Assembly (NCBI RefSeq): GCF_014750685.1
Contig: NZ_JAAXGE010000014.1
Location: 62,001-126,000 of the forward strand
Length of the DNA stretch: 64,000 bases
Direction: 5' to 3'
DNA from: Bacteroides sp. GM023
GTDB lineage: Bacteria; Bacteroidota; Bacteroidia; Bacteroidales; Bacteroidaceae
The position numbers and the translations under genes were made by a program. Position 1 is the stretch's first letter. Each line of letters starts with the position of its first letter. Shown piece by piece: positions 36,736-45,145 of this stretch. Below the pieces are notes generated by a model, which saw only the letters and a list, made by a program, of their open reading frames with translations, had not been told where the DNA came from and did not search any database.

Positions 36736-36806
36736 CGTAACTTTTTTTTCAGACAAAAGAGCAAAAGCACAAAAGATTACAGAAATATGATCTTTTGTTC
36801 TTATGT

Positions 36807-38117
36807 CTAAAGCAACTGCCGTGCTTTCATCTCCAAATACTTATTAATCACATCAATCGAAAGGTTCTCCGGTGTAGTCAATAAGGAATAGATACCATTC
36901 TGCTTCAAGGTAGAAACAACCAGTCGTTTTTCGTAAGCAAACTTTTCTGCAATCACATGACGGTAATAGCCTTCCGTATCTTTGGCAGGAGTAGCTATGT
37001 ACTCTTTCAAATCAGCATCCTCGAAAAAGACAACGAGCAGACGATGCTGGCGATTCAGTTGTTTCAAATAAGCTAACTGCCTGTTCATACTGGATATACT
37101 GGAGAAATTCGTATATAACACCAGCAGGCTTCGCTTACTGATATGCTTATTCAGATGCACACAAAGAGCCGAGAAGTCCGTTTCCCCGAAAGTTGTCTTC
37201 TGGCTATAAAGTTTTTCAAGTAATGTCTGCATATGCCCCGGCTGCTTGGAAGCAGGAACGAACGTATCGAAATGCTCATCAAAAGTCACCAATCCCGCTT
37301 TGTCCTCTTTCTGCATTGCCACATACGAAAGCACCAACGAAGCGTTTATCGCATAATCCAGCAAAGTCATTCCGCGAAAAGCCTGTTGCATCACTCTACC
37401 CTTGTCTATCACATTATAAATCTGCTGTGAACGCTCATCCTGATAAACATTCACCATAAGCTCATGCCGACGGGCACTCGCCTTCCAGTTTATCGTACGG
37501 TAATCATCGCCTTTCACATACTCCTTTATCTGCTCGAATTCAGTATGATGACCTATCCGGCGAATACGCTTTATTCCCAGTTCGGTAAGATTATCACTGA
37601 TAGCCAGCAATTCATACTGATGAAGCATCAGATAAGACGGATATACTTTTATATCCATCGGTTCGCCGCAAGTGTACCGACGGGAAACCAAACCTATCCG
37701 CCCGGTTACAAAAACCCGGATATGCCCGAAAGAATAAACACCCCGACGAGTAGGGCGAAGACGGTAACTGACTGTCTTTCCTTCATTTGCCCGGAGTTCT
37801 ACACGAAAGTCAATATCTCGTTTTTGAAATATAAAAGGGATTTCGTCAATGATTTCCAAAGAAACAGGACGCGGATAACTGCTCTCCACCCGAATACTTA
37901 CTTCGTTCTCGTCACCATTGGAGAAACGGTCGGCACAATGTCGGAATGCCTGAATCCCACGAATAGAATAAAGCAGATAACCATCCGCCAGTACAGTCAA
38001 GAAAAAGGCAAAAAGTACCCATTGCCCGATGACAAAAAGCGGAGCAAAGGCGTATCCACTACCCAACAAGAGGATAATTATGACGAGGGCAATATAGAAA
38101 CGACGGGTTAAATACAA
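36807..38117 (-). CDS. DUF58 (vWA-like) membrane protein
   Basis: 436 residues. Two N-terminal membrane segments (FYIALVIIILLLGSGYAFAPLFVIGQWVLFAFFLTVL). DUF58 core at about 195-280: IKEYVKGDDYRTINWKASARRHELMVNVYQDERSQQIYNVID, the conserved W-K-A-S-A-R/K motif. The rest has a vWA-like fold (LLDYAINASLVLSYVAMQKEDKAGLVTFDEH). It usually acts with the MoxR AAA+ ATPase, here encoded next upstream on the same strand. Last gene of the cluster at 36807-42976. The exact job is unknown; related clusters (Bat) affect stress tolerance and the cell envelope. Confidence 0.9.
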   Translation of the reverse strand: MYLTRRFYIALVIIILLLGSGYAFAPLFVIGQWVLFAFFLTVLADGYLLYSIRGIQAFRHCADRFSNGDENEVSIRVESSYPRPVSLEIIDEIPFIFQKRDIDFRVELRANEGKTVSYRLRPTRRGVYSFGHIRVFVTGRIGLVSRRYTCGEPMDIKVYPSYLMLHQYELLAISDNLTELGIKRIRRIGHHTEFEQIKEYVKGDDYRTINWKASARRHELMVNVYQDERSQQIYNVIDKGRVMQQAFRGMTLLDYAINASLVLSYVAMQKEDKAGLVTFDEHFDTFVPASKQPGHMQTLLEKLYSQKTTFGETDFSALCVHLNKHISKRSLLVLYTNFSSISSMNRQLAYLKQLNRQHRLLVVFFEDADLKEYIATPAKDTEGYYRHVIAEKFAYEKRLVVSTLKQNGIYSLLTTPENLSIDVINKYLEMKARQLL

Positions 38118-38200
38118 GGATATTAAGTTTTAAGTTCTAAGTATTAAGTTCCAAGTTTTAAGTAGTAAGTTTTTAATAAGCAGAAGTTTCCGTCTTCCGT
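38118..38200. repeat. Degenerate heptad repeats (TAAGTTT-like) between moxR and DUF58
   Basis: The 83-bp gap carries about eight close copies of TTAAGTT/TAAGTAT/CAAGTTT between 38122 and 38178. It is AT-rich, non-coding and interrupts an otherwise tightly spaced operon. Confidence 0.6.
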
Positions 38201-39175
38201 TTACTTAGGCACCTCTACTTTATCAATCAATCTCTGCGTCACTTTCACAGGAGAATATCCTTCCATTTCCGCTTCCGCAGTCAGGATAAGACGATGCTGA
38301 AGCACGTAAGGAGCTACAAACTTAATGTCTTCCGGCATCACGAAGTCCCGTCCCTGCAAGAGAGCGTATGCTTTCGAAGATTGCAGCATGGCTACGGATG
38401 CACGTGGAGAAGCTCCCAGGTACACCGCTTTGCTGGTACGCGTCTGTTGCACAATCAATGCGATGTATTGAAGCAGCGTACGGTCTACAAATACCTGATT
38501 CATAAAAGCACGAAGCGACAGAAGTTCTTCTTTTGTGATGGAAGGCGTGATGTTGTCCAGTTTCACCAATGCGGCATTGGTATGATGGCGCTCAAGGATA
38601 TTCACTTCCTCTTCAAGGGAAGGATAGTCCATCGTAATCTTCATCAAGAAACGGTCGAGTTGCGCTTCGGGAAGTTTGTACGTTCCTTCCTGCTCCACAG
38701 GATTCTGTGTGGCAAGAATCGTATATAGTTCACCCATCCGGTGCGTAGTTCCGTCGATACTGATTTGACGTTCTTCCATTACTTCAAACAGAGCCGACTG
38801 CGTCTTGGCAGGGGCACGGTTGATTTCGTCAACCAATACGATATCCGCAAAAATCGGTCCCTGATGGAAATCAAAGCCATTGGTTTTCATGTTGAATACC
38901 GTCGTACCCAATACATCACTCGGCATCAAGTCCGGCGTAAACTGGATACGGCTGAAGTCAGCATCAATCAGGCGAGCCGTCAAACGTGCCAACAATGTCT
39001 TTGCAACTCCCGGCACTCCCTCTATCAGTACATGACCGTTAGCCAGAATTGCCGTCAGCACCAAATCCACCGTCTGCTCCTGTCCGACAATGACGGAAGC
39101 AATCCGGTCTTTCAACTCCTGTATCTTCTCGGAAAAGAGAGTTAAATCCACTCGCTGTTCTGTATTCTCTTCCAT
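38201..39175 (-). CDS. MoxR-family AAA+ ATPase
   Basis: 324 residues. Walker A GVPGVAKT at about 53-60, Walker B FADIVLVDEINRAPAKTQSALFEVMEERQ, sensor 1 LATQNPVEQEGTYKLPEAQLDRF and a C-terminal lid domain (SPRASVAMLQSSKAYALLQGRDFVMPEDI). MoxR ATPases act as chaperone-like partners of vWA proteins; the DUF58 gene follows after 83 bp and the DUF4350 gene precedes by 11 bp. Cytoplasmic. Confidence 0.95.
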   Translation of the reverse strand: MEENTEQRVDLTLFSEKIQELKDRIASVIVGQEQTVDLVLTAILANGHVLIEGVPGVAKTLLARLTARLIDADFSRIQFTPDLMPSDVLGTTVFNMKTNGFDFHQGPIFADIVLVDEINRAPAKTQSALFEVMEERQISIDGTTHRMGELYTILATQNPVEQEGTYKLPEAQLDRFLMKITMDYPSLEEEVNILERHHTNAALVKLDNITPSITKEELLSLRAFMNQVFVDRTLLQYIALIVQQTRTSKAVYLGASPRASVAMLQSSKAYALLQGRDFVMPEDIKFVAPYVLQHRLILTAEAEMEGYSPVKVTQRLIDKVEVPK

Positions 39176-39186
39176 AAATTTCTTCT

Positions 39187-40455
39187 TTAGATATGATTGA
39201 TTATTTCATTCATTTTATCAATAAACACTTTCATCTGCTCCGAGTCAATGGCACGTCCACCGTAAAGCACCGGCCTGACTTCATGGATAAATTTAGCAAT
39301 CTCTTCAGCATCCATCCCTGTCTTCCGGGCAATCCGCTCGAAAGAGCGTTTGTCATCCGCCACTTCCTCTATATCCACCTGAATTTCCCTCCGCAACTCT
39401 TCTGCCAAGTAAGCAAACTTCTTGCGAATCAGGTCAACATGGTCTTTCTTCTGAAAATAAAGAGTACCTATCAATTCAGTAAATTCGAGTGATTTGTTGG
39501 CCGGTTCACGGACAACGGGAATGGCTCGCTGCTTTCTCTTTGCGGTAAATATCATAAAGAGCAGGATGGTAATCATCGTCAGATACAAAGCCCAACGAAG
39601 CGGCTGGTGCGCAAGCAGATAGCGGAAAGGTGACTGTTGCACCTGTGCCGTCGCTTTCATATATCCTTCACTACGGACAATAGGAAGTTCTCCCATCTGC
39701 GATAACAGACGGAATATATAATTTACATTATTTTCGTCCAATACTCCATAGTTCGTAAACAACAACGGAGTAGATACAAGTATGATTTCTCCCTCACCCC
39801 ACGGGCGGGCCATCGCCAGCAACGGATGATAGTTACTGTACACTTTTACCGAATCTGAATCATCCAACGCGTCACCGATAGCATCCGTCATATCCTTTTC
39901 TGCCAACTTCCGTACGACCTGCGAATCATAACGCCTGAAACTGGAATTACAGAATTGCGGATAACAACGGTATAACTGACGGGAATAAACAGAATCGGCC
40001 ACCCAATAAATGCTGTCTTTCCTGAAAATGGAAGAAGCGTATTTCCTGAAAGCAGCCGCATTAAAATGGGAATAGGTACAATAAAATCCCAACGTATCTT
40101 CCAGCAATTTAGGATAGTTATTGCTCACCAACATTATCTTATTACCCCGTTCCGCCATTTTCAATAAAGCATTTACATCCGCTTTCACCATAGACAAGCT
40201 ACTGGCAATCACCAATATTCCCATCTTGTCTACCGTGTCTTCATCCATCTGATAGAAGGTTTCCTTAGACAGGGAATAGCCATGCGGCAAAGAAGAAGAC
40301 AGCAGGCTGTCGAACAACGCACAACCGAGAGGTTGTTCGTCATAGTGACTAAAAGTAGGTGTCCACACAAACTTCTTCGGCAGATTATACTCTATCGCAA
40401 ACATTATCAGCAGGAAAGCTACAATAAAGACGATAAACCAACGACTCGCTTTCAT
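39187..40455 (-). CDS. DUF4350-like membrane protein of the MoxR cluster
   Basis: 422 residues. N-terminal membrane anchor (WFIVFIVAFLLIMFAIEY), a large extracytoplasmic domain (EQPLGCALFDSLLSSSLPHGYSLSKETF, MGILVIASSLSMVKADVNALLKMAERGNKIMLVSN, typical of DUF4350), a second membrane segment at about 285-305 (ALYLTMITILLFMIFTA) and a cytoplasmic helical tail. Its first codons overlap the end of the DUF4129 gene by 4 bp. Function unknown; always seen with MoxR/DUF58/DUF4129 partners in this phylum to my knowledge. Confidence 0.85.
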   Translation of the reverse strand: MKASRWFIVFIVAFLLIMFAIEYNLPKKFVWTPTFSHYDEQPLGCALFDSLLSSSLPHGYSLSKETFYQMDEDTVDKMGILVIASSLSMVKADVNALLKMAERGNKIMLVSNNYPKLLEDTLGFYCTYSHFNAAAFRKYASSIFRKDSIYWVADSVYSRQLYRCYPQFCNSSFRRYDSQVVRKLAEKDMTDAIGDALDDSDSVKVYSNYHPLLAMARPWGEGEIILVSTPLLFTNYGVLDENNVNYIFRLLSQMGELPIVRSEGYMKATAQVQQSPFRYLLAHQPLRWALYLTMITILLFMIFTAKRKQRAIPVVREPANKSLEFTELIGTLYFQKKDHVDLIRKKFAYLAEELRREIQVDIEEVADDKRSFERIARKTGMDAEEIAKFIHEVRPVLYGGRAIDSEQMKVFIDKMNEIINHI

Positions 40456-41069
40456 GAAACGCCTCCTTTCCTTATTTCTTCCTGTAAGGTCTGCATGGTG
40501 CGGAAAAGTTCTTCCGTTGCCTCAAAGTTTCCGTAACGCACTCGCAAGAAGTGATTGGTAAGCTGGCGGAAAGCCGGCAACCGTACTTCAGCAAGATACT
40601 GTGTAGGCGTTTTATAAAGTTGCCAGTCAATGCGTTCCGCATCACTTAGCTGTTTCAATGTCTGCAAATAAAGTAAACGTACCGCTTCCCGATAGTCCTG
40701 ACGGGAAAGCGCATCGGTAATCCCTCCCGGAAAATCTACACCATAAATCGTATCTTCCCCTACTGTATAAGGTAATGCGTTCTTACGTGAACGCATGAAC
40801 AGTTCGGGACGTTTTCTGTAGACGAACCAAATAATCAGGAGCAGGATAATAATACCGATGCATATCAGGATAAGCCCTGAATATTCTTCAGCAAAACGGC
40901 TGCCGAATATTTTGCGCATGAATTCCCCGAACTGTTTGCTGAACCACTCGAACAGGTTAAGTTCGGGAGTAATCAGCTCACGGTTATAGTTGTATGCCGG
41001 ATCGGACTGCCAAAGGGCAATCTGCGCCGTATCACAGACCAATGTATCAGCCGGGGAAGTGATATTCAT
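40452..41069 (-). CDS. DUF4129-domain membrane protein
   Basis: 205 residues. One central membrane segment at about 65-85 (YSGLILICIGIIILLLIIWFVY), then the C-terminal DUF4129 core (GITDALSRQDYREAVRLLYLQTLKQLSDAERIDWQLYKTPTQYLAEV...FEATEELFRTM). The N-terminal part is outside the cytoplasm. It overlaps the next gene by 4 bp and lies 16 bp after the upstream membrane protein gene. Confidence 0.87.
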   Translation of the reverse strand: MNITSPADTLVCDTAQIALWQSDPAYNYNRELITPELNLFEWFSKQFGEFMRKIFGSRFAEEYSGLILICIGIIILLLIIWFVYRKRPELFMRSRKNALPYTVGEDTIYGVDFPGGITDALSRQDYREAVRLLYLQTLKQLSDAERIDWQLYKTPTQYLAEVRLPAFRQLTNHFLRVRYGNFEATEELFRTMQTLQEEIRKGGVS

Positions 41070-41085
41070 CTATTCGGGAGTTGCT

Positions 41086-42024
41086 TTAGAATTTATCGAA
41101 ATTGTCAATATCGCTTTCTACTGTAATGCTGTCTACTACTTCGGATGCATGGCCATACTGATAAACCAGTCCGACAATGCTGAATATTGCTGATAGATAA
41201 GAGCCATACAACATAAGAATAGAGAACAGATATTGTGCAAAGTTCAGTCCGACAGATGAAGCAACTTCGCCACCGTCACTCATGGCAAAAATCATTTTCA
41301 CAATATAGATAACATACCACGGAATAGAAACAATTCCTTGCAGTACACTGGCAATGATTCCCATCACAATCAAAATCAGGAAGACTCCTCCCCAAGTGGC
41401 AAATCCCAAACGGAATGTTTTCTTGAAGGCCTCGCCCATTGAAATATCCTCAAACAAATAGATAGGTGACATCAAAGCCAAAGGAATCATGCAAGCAAAC
41501 AGCAACGGGAAAGTAAGCAGTAATGTAAAAGGAGTCAGCCAAGCCAATAAGCCTATTATAATAATGGCAAAGATAAGTAAGAAGCTAATAACTACTCCCA
41601 TGATAAACAATCTCTTGACATTGTGAAGCAACAACGGTTTTATGTCACTGAATACAATGCCGTTCAATCGTTCTTCACGCTCATTATACAATCGCACCAT
41701 TGCATAAATCAAGGAGGTCAACAGCAAGGCACCTAAACATGAAAAGAAGATAACTCCCGCATAATTCAATGCAAAGGTAGGTCCCAACATAGCGAAAGGA
41801 TTGTCGCTCACTCTTCCTGCGGACTGCATAGCGCTCATGTCTATCATACTTCCCATCAACCCGCTGAAATTAGCAGCTTGAATCAAGCAGATAGGGAGCA
41901 TCAGATACGTTGAATACTTGAACAACTGTTTCCAATTCTCTTTTATAAAGTCAAAAGAAGCGTTCAACTTTTCGCCGAAGGGGCGTTTTACGTACATCGC
42001 AATCTTAGGTTTCTGTGATTCCAT
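41086..42024 (-). CDS. Polytopic membrane protein of the MoxR cluster
   Basis: 312 residues with about six membrane segments (for example GVIFFSCLGALLLTSLIYAMV, LFIMGVVISFLLIFAIIIIGLLAWL, LILIVMGIIASVLQGIVSIPWYVIYIV). It begins with a cytoplasmic amphipathic region containing FDFIKENWKQLFKYSTYLMLP. No signature residues identify an activity; such proteins are usually listed as conserved hypothetical. It overlaps the SpoIIM-like gene by 20 bp, so the two are translated together. Confidence 0.8.
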   Translation of the reverse strand: MESQKPKIAMYVKRPFGEKLNASFDFIKENWKQLFKYSTYLMLPICLIQAANFSGLMGSMIDMSAMQSAGRVSDNPFAMLGPTFALNYAGVIFFSCLGALLLTSLIYAMVRLYNEREERLNGIVFSDIKPLLLHNVKRLFIMGVVISFLLIFAIIIIGLLAWLTPFTLLLTFPLLFACMIPLALMSPIYLFEDISMGEAFKKTFRLGFATWGGVFLILIVMGIIASVLQGIVSIPWYVIYIVKMIFAMSDGGEVASSVGLNFAQYLFSILMLYGSYLSAIFSIVGLVYQYGHASEVVDSITVESDIDNFDKF

Positions 42025-42976
42025 GTTTTTTTCTATTTGGTAAATAAATATAGTAGAAAATGATAAATGCTAAAGAAGTGAGGATCACACCCAGCCTCAA
42101 CATATCAGGAAGTTCGGTGTGACGGGTGATGAAGCCTTCGATAAAGCCAGCCATAATAAATACAGGGACAGTACCAATTACTATTTTCAGTCCCCGCTTC
42201 GCTCCTCTCCGGAAAGATTCCAGTCTTGAATAAGTTCCGGGAAACAACCATCCGTTGCCTAAAGCTAATCCGGCAGCACCGGCTACGATAATTGCCCAAA
42301 TTTCAAGCGTTCCGTGCAGCCAGATAGCAAGGCTGGATTCCCAAAGCAAATCGTGTTGATGAAAGAAGGTCTGAAAAGCTCCTACCATAATTCCGTTGGA
42401 CAGAAGCATATATCCTGTACCGAAACTGGTGAATATTCCCATTACAAAACAGTTGAAAGACACCATCACATTATTAAGCGTAATTCCCAAAAACATAGGA
42501 ACTTCTGAAGAGCCGCCATATACCGCCATCGGTTCTCCATTGGCTATATTCTCCAACGTCATATCTACATAGCCGTTTCCCAAAATCAAACGGACAAAAT
42601 CAGGATCATTCGCGGCAGATAATATACCAATCAGTACGCTGGATATAAAAATAAGAAAGGAAGTCAGCAGTTCACGGCGTGCGTCATACATTGTTTGCGG
42701 AACTTCCCGTGTCCAAAAGGTAATAATTCGCCCCCACTTTTCGCGCTTGTTCCGATAGATTTCGTTGTGCAATGCCGAAGCCAGGTTATTCAAATAAATC
42801 GTAATGCGGGATGCGGGGAAGTGTGTCTGGGCAAATGCCAGGTCAGCAGTCAGATCCGTATAGGCGTCGGCGAGTTGGTCGGGGGACAGGCTTCCCGCCC
42901 GCTCCACTACCTTTTCAGTCTCTTTCCATTTTTCAATGTTCCGACGGATAAACGTAACTTCTTTCATGCTTTTCAA
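42005..42976 (-). CDS. SpoIIM-family (DUF95) membrane protein
   Basis: 323 residues. N-terminal cytoplasmic helices (MKEVTFIRRNIEKWKETEKVVERAGSLSPDQLADAYTDLTADLAFAQTHFP), then membrane segments with the SpoIIM/DUF95 features: NNVMVSFNCFVMGIFTSFGTGYMLLSNGIMVGAFQTFFHQH and WLHGTLEIWAIIVAGAAGLALGNGWLFPG. The second methionine (Met4) is an alternative start. First gene of the six-gene minus-strand operon, divergent from the RDD gene. In non-sporulating Bacteroidota this family is unrelated to sporulation. Confidence 0.9.
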   Translation of the reverse strand: MKSMKEVTFIRRNIEKWKETEKVVERAGSLSPDQLADAYTDLTADLAFAQTHFPASRITIYLNNLASALHNEIYRNKREKWGRIITFWTREVPQTMYDARRELLTSFLIFISSVLIGILSAANDPDFVRLILGNGYVDMTLENIANGEPMAVYGGSSEVPMFLGITLNNVMVSFNCFVMGIFTSFGTGYMLLSNGIMVGAFQTFFHQHDLLWESSLAIWLHGTLEIWAIIVAGAAGLALGNGWLFPGTYSRLESFRRGAKRGLKIVIGTVPVFIMAGFIEGFITRHTELPDMLRLGVILTSLAFIIFYYIYLPNRKKHGITET

Positions 42977-43010
42977 GAGTTTTCGGATAAGTTTTGTCCG
43001 AAAGCAGAAG

Positions 43011-43038
43011 CAAAAGTAAGAGAATTAGATTATATTTG
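43011..43038. promoter_or_regulatory. Back-to-back promoters for the SpoIIM and RDD genes
   Basis: Minus strand TACTTTTG (43018-43011) and plus strand TATATTTG (43031-43038) both fit TAnnTTTG and lie only 12 bp apart. Each would place its -33 region inside the other's start region, so the two are unlikely to fire at the same instant. Confidence 0.5.
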
Positions 43039-43068
43039 CAACGGAATCCTAAAAATGTTTAACCATAA

Positions 43069-43794
43069 ATGGCAGAATCTACGATAATCACCGGACAATT
43101 CGTCCGTATCAGCCAAACACCCGCCAGTATCGGCGAGCGATTCCTGGCATTAGTCATCGATTATTTCCTTATCGTGGTTTATGTATATTCTACAATTGCC
43201 CTATTAATGGAGCTTCGGTTATCATCGGGATTCAGGTCATTCTTTTTCCTGTGTATCATCTATTTACCGATACTTGGCTATTCTTTTCTTTGCGAGACAT
43301 TCAATCATGGACAGAGCTTTGGCAAGAAGTTGATGAATATACGTGTTGTTAAGGTAGATGGCTCTACTCCCACCGTCAGTTCTTATCTGCTGCGTTGGCT
43401 CCTTTTCATTATTGATGGGCCATTGACAAGTGGCTTAGGAATTTTTGTTGTTCTGCTTACTAAAAACAATCAACGACTAGGCGACCTTGCTGCCGGTACT
43501 ATGGTGATTAAAGAAAAGAACTATCGCAAGATACACGTCAGTCTTGACGAATTCGATTACCTGACCAAAAATTATAATCCAGTCTATCCACAATCTGCGG
43601 ATTTATCACTGGAACAAGTAAATGTGATTACACGGACATTGGAATCCGGCGAAAAAGATAGAATACGACGCATTACAGCACTTGCCAAGAAGGTGCAGTC
43701 ACTTCTTTCCATCACTCCGCGAGATGGTAATCAAGAGAAATTCCTTCAGACGGTGTTAAGGGATTATCAGTATTATGCGTTAGAAGAAATATAA
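43069..43794 (+). CDS. RDD-family membrane protein
   Basis: 241 residues. The RDD domain covers about 12-150: PASIGERFLALVIDYFLIVVYVYSTIALL (first conserved Arg and the Asp of the first helix), then FGKKLMNIRVVKVDG and RWLLFIIDGPLTSGLGIFVVLLTKNNQRLGDLAAGTMVI. The C-terminal 80 residues form a soluble helical tail. The family is loosely linked to transport and salt response. It is placed divergent from the SpoIIM-like gene and belongs to the same conserved neighbourhood. Confidence 0.93.
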   Translation: MAESTIITGQFVRISQTPASIGERFLALVIDYFLIVVYVYSTIALLMELRLSSGFRSFFFLCIIYLPILGYSFLCETFNHGQSFGKKLMNIRVVKVDGSTPTVSSYLLRWLLFIIDGPLTSGLGIFVVLLTKNNQRLGDLAAGTMVIKEKNYRKIHVSLDEFDYLTKNYNPVYPQSADLSLEQVNVITRTLESGEKDRIRRITALAKKVQSLLSITPRDGNQEKFLQTVLRDYQYYALEEI

Positions 43795-43798
43795 AGAA

Positions 43799-43906
43799 AG
43801 TTTCCCCGTAATGCAACTGTTGTTTCCCCGTAAACAAACTAGAGTTTCCCCTATGGGGGAACAACAGTTGTACTAAGGGGAAACTATGGTTTCCCTACGG
43901 GGAACT
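43799..43906. repeat. 22-bp repeats in direct and mirrored orientation (GTTTCCCC motif)
   Basis: Two contiguous 22-bp units start at 43799 and 43821 (AGTTTCCCCGTA.. and TGTTTCCCCGTA..), and a third begins at 43843 (AGTTTCCCCTA). From about 43852 to 43906 the same motif returns on the other strand at least three times, including a full 22-bp inverted unit around 43863-43884. Consensus RGTTTCCCCGTA, three or four variable bases, then CAACTGT. The rest of the gap to 44040 shows nothing recognised. Confidence 0.8.
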
Positions 43907-44040
43907 TTTCTTATCTCCTAGAGGAACGTCGCCATCATCAGAGCTTCGATATTTTACTCCTTTATATTATCGCCACCTTAACAACTAAGTCCAAAGAATA
44001 TCTCTTGCAGATGCTTCTCATCTGCATCCCAAATACCAAA

Positions 44041-44088
44041 AATGAATAAAAGCCTGAAGGATTTGCATCCTCCAGGCTTTTATTCATT
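44041..44088. terminator. Bidirectional terminator between RDD and the trxA operon
   Basis: Perfect 16-bp arms, AATGAATAAAAGCCTG (44041-44056) and its complement at 44073-44088, with an inner AGGAT/ATCCT stem and a TTGC loop. T-rich on one side and A-rich on the other, it can end transcripts from both converging genes. Confidence 0.85.
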
Positions 44089-44114
44089 TTATCAACTAAT
44101 GAGACTGGACGTTG

Positions 44115-44450
44115 TTAGTCCACCTGCCCCAAAGAGTTTCCGTATTCCATTTCTCCCTGAACCACAAAAAGAATATCTTCAGGATCGTATTCTCCTTGTT
44201 CGTCACTCTTAGCTTCTTTCACGATGAAAGCTACAACCTCTTCCAAGTCAATGTTAACATAACCGTCTTCATCGGGTTGAGCATCGAGGATTCCGCTTTC
44301 AGCGTAATATTCGTCTATCAAATCAAGGAAGTAATACAACTCGTCGTCCGAGAATTTCTCCTTCAGTTCTTGAGGCAGATAGTTCTTGATGAACTCGACG
44401 GTCTTTTCGTCGTCAGCATCTGCAATAAAAAAATCTTCTTCCAGTCCCAT
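44115..44450 (-). CDS. Small acidic protein of unknown function, downstream of trxA
   Basis: 111 residues, strongly acidic (MGLEEDFFIADADDEKTVEFIKNYLPQEL, then FSDDELYYFLDLIDEYYAESG), no signal peptide and no membrane segment, so cytoplasmic. The final 40 residues (NIDLEEVVAFIVKEAKSDEQGEYDPEDILFVVQGEMEYGNSL) look like a compact helical domain. It follows trxA by 40 bp on the same strand and probably shares its transcript. I do not recognise a characterised family. Confidence 0.8.
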   Translation of the reverse strand: MGLEEDFFIADADDEKTVEFIKNYLPQELKEKFSDDELYYFLDLIDEYYAESGILDAQPDEDGYVNIDLEEVVAFIVKEAKSDEQGEYDPEDILFVVQGEMEYGNSLGQVD

Positions 44451-44490
44451 AATTATTTAAGTATTAAGTGATAGGTATAAGTATGACCGC

Positions 44491-44805
44491 TTAGAGCAAG
44501 TTCTTTACTTTTTCGGCAAAGACAGGTTTGCCAACAGCACCTACCTGCTTATCTACAATCGCACCATCCTTAAAAAAGAGTACGGTAGGAATGTTGCGGA
44601 TACCGTATTCGGCAGCCATATCACCATTTTCGTCTACATCGCATTTACCGATGATTACTTGTCCTTCAAACTCCATAGCCAGTTCTTCTATGATAGGACC
44701 CACCATTTTACAAGGGCCACACCAGGGAGCCCAAAAATCTACTACAACCGGTTTTCCTTCTGCAAGGATTTCCTTATAGTTGCTGTCTGTAATTTCTAAA
44801 GCCAT
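44491..44805 (-). CDS. trxA: Thioredoxin
   Basis: 104 residues, a full-length single-domain thioredoxin. Active site WCGPC with Cys29 and Cys32, the conserved cis-proline region (RNIPTVLFFKDG) and the usual start MALEITDSNYKEIL. Cytoplasmic disulfide reductase. A possible -7 box TATATTTG lies at 44861-44854. It is the first gene of a two-gene unit with the acidic protein. Confidence 0.97.
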   Translation of the reverse strand: MALEITDSNYKEILAEGKPVVVDFWAPWCGPCKMVGPIIEELAMEFEGQVIIGKCDVDENGDMAAEYGIRNIPTVLFFKDGAIVDKQVGAVGKPVFAEKVKNLL

Positions 44806-44910
44806 ATTCTTTAAATATTAATGATTAATGTTATTTTGTTACTATTAACGCCACAAATATAATCAATTTATTCGAGTTGGTATTACTGAATCCACTCTTA
44901 TCATATAAAC

Positions 44911-44931
44911 AATTTGATTAATAATCAAATT
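44911..44931. promoter_or_regulatory. Palindromic operator candidate in the trxA/GH29 gap
   Basis: AATTTGATT and AATCAAATT are perfect 9-bp arms around AAT. It lies between the two divergent promoters and is too AT-rich for a terminator. Confidence 0.45.
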
Positions 44932-44967
44932 ACAACTTCTGTTAGGGTTTATTCTATGGAAACGTGC

Positions 44968-45041
44968 AACGGTCTTTAAATGAGAACCGTTCATTTAACA
45001 GACAGTCATATTTGATATGTTGAATTTTATTCGTACATTTG
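44968..45041 (+). promoter_or_regulatory. Promoter and interlocked palindromes before the GH29-PL8 operon
   Basis: TTTG (45011-45014) and TACATTTG (45034-45041) form a -33/-7 pair with a 19-bp spacer. Upstream, two palindromes interlock: AACGGT (44968-44973) with ACCGTT (44986-44991), and TTAAATGA (44976-44983) with TCATTTAA (44991-44998). This looks like a regulator site just upstream of the promoter. The rest of the 340-bp gap shows nothing else. Confidence 0.6.
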
Positions 45042-45145
45042 GTGCAACTATCGCATATGGTTTAAAGTTGATAATTATAAACGTGAATTGCTAAAATATT
45101 AATGTAACACAAGGTATAGACGCCTGACACTTTATCGTACATATC

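Noticed and set aside
42005..42976. Sporulation gene
   Set aside because: The SpoIIM family is widespread in non-sporulating bacteria and here is part of a MoxR membrane cluster.
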